A stretch of 7,877 nt of DNA from Spirochaetae bacterium HGW-Spirochaetae-7 (GTDB taxonomy: Bacteria > Spirochaetota > Spirochaetia > Treponematales > UBA12059): the NCBI GenBank assembly GCA_002839245.1, contig PGXR01000145.1, positions 1 to 7,877 on the forward strand, in the 5' to 3' direction. Position numbers and translations under genes: made by a program. The notes below the pieces were generated by a model that saw only the letters and a list, made by a program, of their open reading frames with translations, was not told the DNA's origin and did no database searches. This document shows, piece by piece, positions 1 through 5,986 of this stretch. Each line of letters begins with the position of its first letter. Within the stretch, counting starts at the first letter, position 1.

Positions 1-2922
1 GACAAGCTTCCCGACGTCGCGGTCCCGAGGGTAGTCGTCGTGGCGGACATCCTGGGATTGCCGGCCAGGGAGGTCAGGTCGCTCGTCGCGCTTCCCCTGG
101 AAGACGCGCTTGCATCGACCAAGGGCTTGCTGCGTTCGTCGAGCGTATCGAGGGATGATGGCGTGGTTATCGCCCTCGATTTCAGGTGGGGGGAGGATCC
201 GGTCAGGGCCATGGGCAGGGTCAGGGAGGTCATCGATGCGGCCTGGCAATCGTTGCCCGAAGGCGCAGGCAAACCGCGAGTCCTGCCGTATGATCCGGCG
301 GCCCGCCCGCTGGTCGTCGTGACGGTCGCACCCATCGACGGGGACATGGCGTTTGCAAGGCGGCTCGCCGATTACGATGTTCGTTCAAGGCTAAGGCGCG
401 TCGAAGGAGCTGGCGCGATAGTCGTCCTGGGAGGCTGCGGCAGCGAAGTAGCCGTATCGGTAGACATGATGAAGGCTGCCGTCCGTGGAATGACCGTAGT
501 CGACGTCGCCAGGGCGATTGCCGTAGGTAACAATGACGTGCCCGCCGGCGCACTCCGGGAAGCCGATCGTGAACTTGTCGCCGTTGCACGCGGAAGGGCT
601 TCCGATGCCGGCGAACTGTCGGCACTGGTAGCCACGGGTCCGTCCGGACCGTTCAGGATTTCCGACCTTGCCACGGTCGAGGTACGGCCCGCGCCGAGGA
701 GGAGCCTGTTCGTCGTGGGTGGTGAGGAGAGGGTCGCGCTTGAACTCTACCGGCGCCCGGGCGCGGATCCCATCGCTACGGCTCGTGCCGTCCGGATTGC
801 CGTGCTTGATTTGGCCCGCGAATTCGGGAGGGACGCGGAGATAAGCCTGGTAACGGATTCTTCCATTCCGATCGCTGCGTCAATAGGCAACCTGGCCATG
901 GCAGGCGCCGCGGGTGCGGCCATAGCCGCGCTTGCGCTCTTCATGCTCCTGCGCGACCTGGCGGCGGGCATCCTGGTGGCTTCGTCGATACCGGTATCGG
1001 TAGCCGCGACGCTCACCGTGCTGGCCGCGCTCGGTCGATCCGTCAACTGCATGAGCCTGGGGGGAATAAGCCTGGCGATTGGGATGGTATCCGACAACGC
1101 CGTGGTGGTGCTCGACGCACTTTCATCGCGTTTTTCTTCGTCTATGGAACGGCCGAGCGCGAACGAAGTCTCCGAAGTCGTCTCGACGGCGCTCTCGGGA
1201 ACCTTCGGCAGCATGGTGACGACAGCGGTGGTTTTCGTACCGGTGTTCTTGTTGCCCGGAGCCATCGGCGGCTTGTTCGGCGATCTGGCGATATCCATAA
1301 TCGCGTCCAACGCTTCGGGCTGGCTGACTTCCGTGCTGGCTTTGCCGGCAATGTACAGGATGACTTGGTCACCCGGTCCGGCTAGTACCGGAAGGTCGCT
1401 GGAACTGGCATACAGGCGGATGCTGGCATTCTCGATGCGACGGCCTTGCCTCATCGTAGCCGTTTCCACCCTGGCGGTCGGGACAGGTGTTGCGCTGGTG
1501 GCAACGAGGCCGGTATCGTTCATGCCCGTCGATGCCGCAACCGAGTTGACGGTAACCGCACGGTTCCCGGCAGGCTCGGATCCCGACGGCATGCTCGAGG
1601 CGACGAGGTCGGCTTGCGCCGCGATAGAGGCAATTCCTGGAATAAGCGGCGCGTATGCCAGCGCAGGATCCGAGGATGCCGACTCGGTACGGCGGGCCGA
1701 TCCCGGTTATTCGAATGAATTGCTCACCATTATCTGCCCCTTGCGTCAAGGTACCGTTTCAGGATCAGTCCGCCAAGCAGTGCTGTCGGTTGCCGGAGGC
1801 ATCCTGCCTGCTGAAACGGTGCTCGACGCGCGAGAACCGCCTGATCCCGCGGCGGTACTTCTCGGCCTTGACGGCGGTTCCGTCGTAGCCGCCAGGGGCG
1901 AGACGGTTGAAGCTGCGGCCGCCAAGGCGTCCGAGGTGGAATCAGCCCTCGGGTCGACTACGGGGAGCGACCTGGCTTCCATCGCCAAATTACCCTTCGG
2001 AAGGAAGCCTGGAATCCTGATGACGCCCGAGCGCGAAGCCTCGGCTTCTCTTGGCGTACGACTTTCGGACGCCGCGGGGATAATCAAGGCGGCTACCGAA
2101 GGCATCGATGCCGCGACGATCGAATCGGGCGGCCGCGAGCTGGCGGTCTCGGTGTTTGCAATGGGAGCGGGCAGCGCCGACGGCGGCGGCTCGATGGCAA
2201 TGCTGGCTGGTGTACCGGTATCGGCCGGACCTGGCGCACCCGTCGTCGCGGCGTCCATAGCGCGTTTTGAACGCGGTGATGACGAAGCTGCCTTCGCCCG
2301 CCTTGATCGAGCGGATGTCGTATACATCGTGGCGGAACCGATACAGGGGCGCGAACGGCAGCTAGCCGCCGCGATTCAACAAGCCCTGGCGATTACCGAT
2401 GCCGAGCGATCCGATACATCCGCATTCAGGCTGTACGGCAAAGCGATGGCGGGTGCCGTGGTCCTCGTGCTGGCGCTTCTGTACCTGACGCTCGGAGCCC
2501 AGTTCGAGTCGTTCGTCATGCCGCTCGTCATCATGGCTACCATTCCGCTGGCGATGGCCGGAGTCGGCCCGGCGCTTGCCATAGCCGGCATAGGACTCGA
2601 TTCCGGTTCGGTGCTCGGACTCGTCGTGCTGTTCGGAACCGTGGTGAACAACGCGATACTGCTCTACGAGGCGAGTGCCGCGAAGGCGGTCGCCCTTGCG
2701 CGCTCCGCCGTGGCCGCCTACGCGGGCGCCGCCGATCGGGTACGACCGGTCCTGGCGACGACGATCACGACGGTGGTAGCCCTCCTGCCGATCTGCCTGT
2801 CGCCGACCGGAGCTGCCCAGCGTTCGATGTCCATAGCCTTGCTCGGCGGTCTGGTCGCTTCGACGATGCTGACCCTGTTCGTATCACCGATCGCTTTCGC
2901 GTCGGTAGGTCGTCGGCCATGA
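1..2922 (+). CDS. RND-family efflux permease, subunit 1 (5' partial)
   Basis: Proton-driven RND (AcrB-type, ACR_tran family) inner-membrane permease with large periplasmic domains. The frame is open from base 1, and its first codons (LPDVAVPRVVV) already match the start of the PN1 porter domain, aligning with about residue 35 of AcrB. The in-frame GTG at 40 is therefore internal; TM1 and about 30 residues lie upstream. Visible order: porter PN1/PN2 (about bases 1-860); TM2-TM6 (about 870-1360); TM7 (about 1443-1503); PC1/PC2 (about 1540-2440); TM8-TM12 (about 2443-2910), with the diagnostic GAQFESFVMPL just after TM8. The TM4 relay motif is GMVSDNAVVVLD, with D at 1093 (AcrB D407) and N at 1096 (AcrB D408). 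The TM10 motif is VVNNAILL, with N at 2647 where AcrB has K940. R at 2737 and T at 2758 match AcrB R971 and T978. The DN/NN form is common in RND proteins outside the AcrB clade. The end of PC1 before TM8 is shortened and lacks LPPG. Substrate cannot be read from sequence. The stop overlaps the next start. Confidence 0.95.
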   Translation, partial: DKLPDVAVPRVVVVADILGLPAREVRSLVALPLEDALASTKGLLRSSSVSRDDGVVIALDFRWGEDPVRAMGRVREVIDAAWQSLPEGAGKPRVLPYDPAARPLVVVTVAPIDGDMAFARRLADYDVRSRLRRVEGAGAIVVLGGCGSEVAVSVDMMKAAVRGMTVVDVARAIAVGNNDVPAGALREADRELVAVARGRASDAGELSALVATGPSGPFRISDLATVEVRPAPRRSLFVVGGEERVALELYRRPGADPIATARAVRIAVLDLAREFGRDAEISLVTDSSIPIAASIGNLAMAGAAGAAIAALALFMLLRDLAAGILVASSIPVSVAATLTVLAALGRSVNCMSLGGISLAIGMVSDNAVVVLDALSSRFSSSMERPSANEVSEVVSTALSGTFGSMVTTAVVFVPVFLLPGAIGGLFGDLAISIIASNASGWLTSVLALPAMYRMTWSPGPASTGRSLELAYRRMLAFSMRRPCLIVAVSTLAVGTGVALVATRPVSFMPVDAATELTVTARFPAGSDPDGMLEATRSACAAIEAIPGISGAYASAGSEDADSVRRADPGYSNELLTIICPLRQGTVSGSVRQAVLSVAGGILPAETVLDAREPPDPAAVLLGLDGGSVVAARGETVEAAAAKASEVESALGSTTGSDLASIAKLPFGRKPGILMTPEREASASLGVRLSDAAGIIKAATEGIDAATIESGGRELAVSVFAMGAGSADGGGSMAMLAGVPVSAGPGAPVVAASIARFERGDDEAAFARLDRADVVYIVAEPIQGRERQLAAAIQQALAITDAERSDTSAFRLYGKAMAGAVVLVLALLYLTLGAQFESFVMPLVIMATIPLAMAGVGPALAIAGIGLDSGSVLGLVVLFGTVVNNAILLYEASAAKAVALARSAVAAYAGAADRVRPVLATTITTVVALLPICLSPTGAAQRSMSIALLGGLVASTMLTLFVSPIAFASVGRRP
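2904..2922 (+). promoter_or_regulatory. Weak RBS and ATGA start/stop overlap, permease 1 to permease 2
   Basis: The TGA of the first permease (2920-2922) overlaps the ATG of the second (2919-2921). The only Shine-Dalgarno-like bases are GGTAGG at 2904-2909, with AGG ending 9 bases before the ATG, which is weak. A weak site plus an overlap suggests that translation of the second permease depends on ribosomes finishing the first. That would keep the two subunits in fixed proportion (inference). Confidence 0.6.
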
Positions 2923-5918
2923 ATGGACGAGGATGGTACGGGCGGCCAGTAGCGGCGGCATGCATGACGCTTGCCATTCTCGCCGATTCGGCCGCAATCC
3001 TCGCGAATGCCGAAATCGGGCCGCGGGAGCCGTCTTCCCTCTCGGTCTTCGCAGTCACAATAAGGCATCACGGCGTTGACGCGCGCGAGATGGAGCGATC
3101 GATCGCGATGCCGCTCGAAGACGCGCTCGCCTCGATTCCCGGCTCAAAGGAGACGTCGAGTGTCAGCGAATATGGAAAAACAAGCGTCCTCGTCGGATTT
3201 GCACTTGGCACCGACGGTAGCGACGCCTACGAAGCGGTGCGCGACGCTGCCCAACGGGTCTGCGACCGCCTGCCGCGATCGGTCCAGCGCCCGGAGATAC
3301 GCTCAAGAAGCGAAGGCCGGAATCCTGCCTGGGTGGCAGCCGTCCGGGCCGATGGTTGCCCGGAGTCGTCTCTTGGCCGGGTTCTGGAGCGATCCGTCAA
3401 GCCGGCCCTTGAAAGGCTCGCGGGAGCCGGAGACGTCGAGCTTGCGGGCTCGGGACGCCCGGAGCTGGTAGTAGAAGTCGACGAAGAGGCGGCGGCATCC
3501 GCGGGCGTCAGCATCCTGGATATCGCATCTTCGCTCGCAGGTTCGGATCTTCTTGCCCCGGCAGGTTCGCTCCGCCTCTCGGGAATAACCCTGGGGCTGG
3601 TTGCCGACGGCCGCCTCCCGACAGCAGAGTCAATTAACGGGGCGTACGTGGCGACCGGCTCGGGGGAGCCGGTGCCGCTCGGCGCCTTCTGTCGGGTCTC
3701 GGCACAGGACAGGAAAGCTGAAGCCCTGTCGCGGGTCGACGGCGAGCCAGCGGCGACTATTTCGGTTAGTCCCGGAGGCGGCTCCAGCCTGCCCGCATTG
3801 TCCCGGGCGATCGCCAGGGAATCGGCGATATTGTCTGCCGAACACGGGATACGTTTCACCGTGCTGTCGGATACTGGCGCGGAAGTCGCGGCGTCATTCA
3901 TGTCAACGCTGTCGGCGACCGTGCAGGGCGTTGTGGCGGTCGCGGTGGCATCCGCACTGCTCGTCGGCGCGGGCGGTTCCAGCGCCTGGAAGGCAAGGCT
4001 GGTCGCGGTAGCCGCGGTGCCCGTCATTCTCGTCATGTCCGCCGCGACGATGTCATCGTTCGGGATAGGCTTCGACCGGCACGCCCTGGCAGGGCTGGCC
4101 GTGGGGCTTGGCTCAGCGGTGGATTCAGTATTGCTTGCTTCCGAACGGCTTGGCGGCTCGGTGTCCCCCGAAGCCGGCAAGACTGCCATGCGAAAGCTGG
4201 CGCCTTCGTTGGCGGCTGGGCTTGCCACGACGCTGGCAGTACTCGTCCCGCTCGCCGGATTGGACTTTCTGTCGGAGGGCGTCGCGAGCATAGCGGGCGC
4301 TATCGCCTCGGTGTGCGTCGTCTCATGGCTCGCGACGGTTCTGCTCATGCCGCCGCTGGTTCTGGGCAGTGGCGTTTCACCCGTTGCGCTTTCAAGGCGG
4401 TGCCCCCGGGCAGCCAGGCGGCTTCTCGCGATGAACGCCAGACTGTGCACGGAAAGACCGGGCATCCCGCTCGCGGCGGCCGCTCTGCTCGGAATCGCGG
4501 GGATAGTCGCCGTGGTCGTTTCTCCCATCGACACGAGCGCCGCCTGGGACGAGAACGTCGTATACGTTCATGTCGAATTCGAGCCCGGTGCCGCCATCGA
4601 CAGCGTTGACAAGCGTCTGGCCGGCTACGCCGTCGCGCTGCGATCGCGGGAGGGCGTGACCTGCGTCCAGTCCACGGCAAGGCAGGGGTCCGGTTCCGTT
4701 CTCGCGGCTTTCGACCCGTCCTCCACGAGCCGCGACCGGGTGGCAGAGGCGGCGAGGAACATCGAAGTTCCGGGTGGTTTCGCCTGGGTTCCCGAGCCCT
4801 CCGTCAAGGAGCGCTCCTGGCGGCTGTCTGTATTCGGTGACGACGATGCCGTATGCCGCCGCCTTGCGATCGATGTATCGGCCGCGGTTTCCCGTCTGCC
4901 GTTCGTCATCGAAGCCGTGCTCAACTTCAAGGATGGAGCCCCGGGGGTGGCGCTGCGTCCGGACCGCGAGCGCGCTGCGGCCCTGGGCATCGATTTTTCA
5001 AGCGCCGCGGATGCCGTCAGGCGAGCCGTTTACGGACCGGTGGCGTACAAGCGGATAGACAACGGCGTGGAGACCGACGTCAGGGTAACCGCGCTCGGAA
5101 AGGCGCCACCCGTCGTCGGCGACATCCTCTCGACATTGCTGTTGTCATCGGCAGGGCCGGTGCGCGTCGACGCGATCATGACGCCGTACCGTGGACAAGA
5201 CGTCTCGAGGATACAGCGTCTGGACAGGCGCCGCGTCGCCAGCATTACGATGCGTTCACGCATGGTCGATCCGAGGTCCGCTCGCGATGCGGTCGACACG
5301 GCCGTGGCGGATCTTCGGTTGCCGCCCGGGTATTCGCTGGAGTTTGACCGGGATGCTATGCAGGTTGCGGAAAGGTTGGGAGGAGTCGGCTCCACGTTCA
5401 TTCTCGCCGTAGTCCTTTCATATATGGCCACGGCCGCGCTGACCGAATCATTCGGAGTGCCGTTGCTGGTCATGTCCACCTTGCCGCCTTCACTGGCCGT
5501 TCCCGCGTTGATTCTTGCCGCCGCCGGCGTGCCCCTCGATGCGGCTTCCGCCTGCGCGTTCGTCGCGGTTTCGGGCATGGCGGTCAACGCATCAGTGCTG
5601 GTCGTGAATGAACGGCGCTCCCGCCTTGATGACGCCGGGAGGGCAGGAGCTGCTGACCTGTACGCCGTCACCAGGGCTCGGCTCGGGTCGCTCGCGGCAA
5701 CCTGCGGCACAACCGTCGCCGGCGCCCTGCCGTTCCTGTTCCTCCGCGGTACCGACGGCGCTTTGGTGCGATCCCTGGCCTTCGTGGCCGCTGCCGGGAC
5801 GTTTGCATCCTTCTTCATGGCGCTTTGCATGATTCCCGCCCTCGCGAGGGCAGCGCCCCGGCTTTTCCATAGTATTTCGTATCCCGAACCAGGCTACAGG
5901 AAAGGAACAGAACGATGA
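2919..5918 (+). CDS. Divergent RND-family permease, subunit 2
   Basis: Complete 999-residue RND permease, slightly shorter than the usual 1020-1050. The ATG at 2919 is chosen because it places TM1 (residues about 9-29) before PN1 and forms the ATGA overlap. Order: TM1; PN1/PN2 (about 38-320), including MPLEDALAS, which is shared with the upstream permease (LPLEDALAS); TM2-TM6 (about 328-490); TM7 (about 520-540); PC1/PC2 (about 550-820), ending in the typical LPPGYSLEF; TM8-TM12 (about 825-980). ALTESFGVPLLVM after TM8 is a weakened form of the RND AQFESF signature. The relay is eroded: TM4 has VDSVLL, so D402 matches AcrB D407 but S403 replaces D408. TM10 has AVNASVL, so N890 replaces K940 and A891 replaces N941. 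R921 and T928 match R971 and T978. The protein probably pairs with the upstream permease, as MdtB does with MdtC (inference). It could instead be a weakly or non-proton-translocating partner. The family call is firm; activity is uncertain. Confidence 0.93.
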   Translation: MNGRGWYGRPVAAACMTLAILADSAAILANAEIGPREPSSLSVFAVTIRHHGVDAREMERSIAMPLEDALASIPGSKETSSVSEYGKTSVLVGFALGTDGSDAYEAVRDAAQRVCDRLPRSVQRPEIRSRSEGRNPAWVAAVRADGCPESSLGRVLERSVKPALERLAGAGDVELAGSGRPELVVEVDEEAAASAGVSILDIASSLAGSDLLAPAGSLRLSGITLGLVADGRLPTAESINGAYVATGSGEPVPLGAFCRVSAQDRKAEALSRVDGEPAATISVSPGGGSSLPALSRAIARESAILSAEHGIRFTVLSDTGAEVAASFMSTLSATVQGVVAVAVASALLVGAGGSSAWKARLVAVAAVPVILVMSAATMSSFGIGFDRHALAGLAVGLGSAVDSVLLASERLGGSVSPEAGKTAMRKLAPSLAAGLATTLAVLVPLAGLDFLSEGVASIAGAIASVCVVSWLATVLLMPPLVLGSGVSPVALSRRCPRAARRLLAMNARLCTERPGIPLAAAALLGIAGIVAVVVSPIDTSAAWDENVVYVHVEFEPGAAIDSVDKRLAGYAVALRSREGVTCVQSTARQGSGSVLAAFDPSSTSRDRVAEAARNIEVPGGFAWVPEPSVKERSWRLSVFGDDDAVCRRLAIDVSAAVSRLPFVIEAVLNFKDGAPGVALRPDRERAAALGIDFSSAADAVRRAVYGPVAYKRIDNGVETDVRVTALGKAPPVVGDILSTLLLSSAGPVRVDAIMTPYRGQDVSRIQRLDRRRVASITMRSRMVDPRSARDAVDTAVADLRLPPGYSLEFDRDAMQVAERLGGVGSTFILAVVLSYMATAALTESFGVPLLVMSTLPPSLAVPALILAAAGVPLDAASACAFVAVSGMAVNASVLVVNERRSRLDDAGRAGAADLYAVTRARLGSLAATCGTTVAGALPFLFLRGTDGALVRSLAFVAAAGTFASFFMALCMIPALARAAPRLFHSISYPEPGYRKGTER
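5898..5918 (+). promoter_or_regulatory. Strong RBS and ATGA start/stop overlap, permease 2 to repeat protein
   Basis: The purine-rich AGGAAAGGA at 5898-5906 ends 8 bases before the ATG at 5915, a good Shine-Dalgarno at good spacing. The ATG overlaps the TGA (5916-5918) of the second permease. This site is clearly stronger than the one at 2904, so the third gene could also be translated independently and in excess of the permeases (inference). It decides the start of the third gene. Confidence 0.75.
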
Positions 5919-5986
5919 AAGGATTGCAGCCTCGAACCGCTTCGTGCCTCATTGCCGCCATATTCCTCGTTGCCAACCCGGAAGCC
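5915..5986 (+). other. Probable Sec signal peptide of the repeat protein
   Basis: Residues 1-24 show a short basic N-region (K3, R7), a hydrophobic core (about residues 9-20, CLIAAIFLVA) and small residues near a plausible cleavage point after LVA (20) or NPEA (24). Acidic/proline-rich sequence follows. The only Cys (11) sits inside the hydrophobic core rather than after it, so this does not look like a lipoprotein signal. The core is short; an uncleaved anchor is the alternative. Confidence 0.55.

Noticed and set aside
40..42. GTG at base 40 as the start of the first permease
   Set aside because: The frame is open to base 1, and the 13 preceding codons match conserved PN1 sequence. Starting here would also lack TM1, which every RND permease has. 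The true start lies upstream of the window.
986..999. Perfect 14-base palindrome CGATACCGGTATCG
   Set aside because: It lies inside the coding sequence for TM3 of the first permease. ACCGGTATCGG also recurs near 2215 through similar Pro-Val-Ser coding. There is no promoter context, so it is most likely codon-driven chance.
1093..1098. Loss of the second relay aspartate (D to N) in the first permease
   Set aside because: The DN form in TM4 together with NN in TM10 is a widespread variant among RND permeases outside the AcrB clade, so alone it is not unusual.
747..1592. Open frame on the - strand (281 codons) opposite the first permease
   Set aside because: It sits in the same wobble-aligned antisense frame as the other long reverse frames (1746-2327, 5030-5830, 5815-6273, 6568-7122). 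All of these share that frame relation to the sense genes, which points to a composition effect rather than genes.
3227..4534. Long open frame on the - strand (435 codons) opposite the second permease
   Set aside because: It lies entirely under a clear RND gene, in the antisense frame whose third positions face the sense wobble positions. That frame stays open by chance in GC-rich genes. The product is a low-complexity Ser/Ala/Thr/Arg sequence with no recognisable domain.
4853..5347. Out-of-frame + strand open frame (164 codons) within the second permease
   Set aside because: The product is dominated by Arg, Gly and Ala, the usual shifted reading of GC-rich sequence. It interrupts the well-aligned PC domain frame, so it is a shadow.
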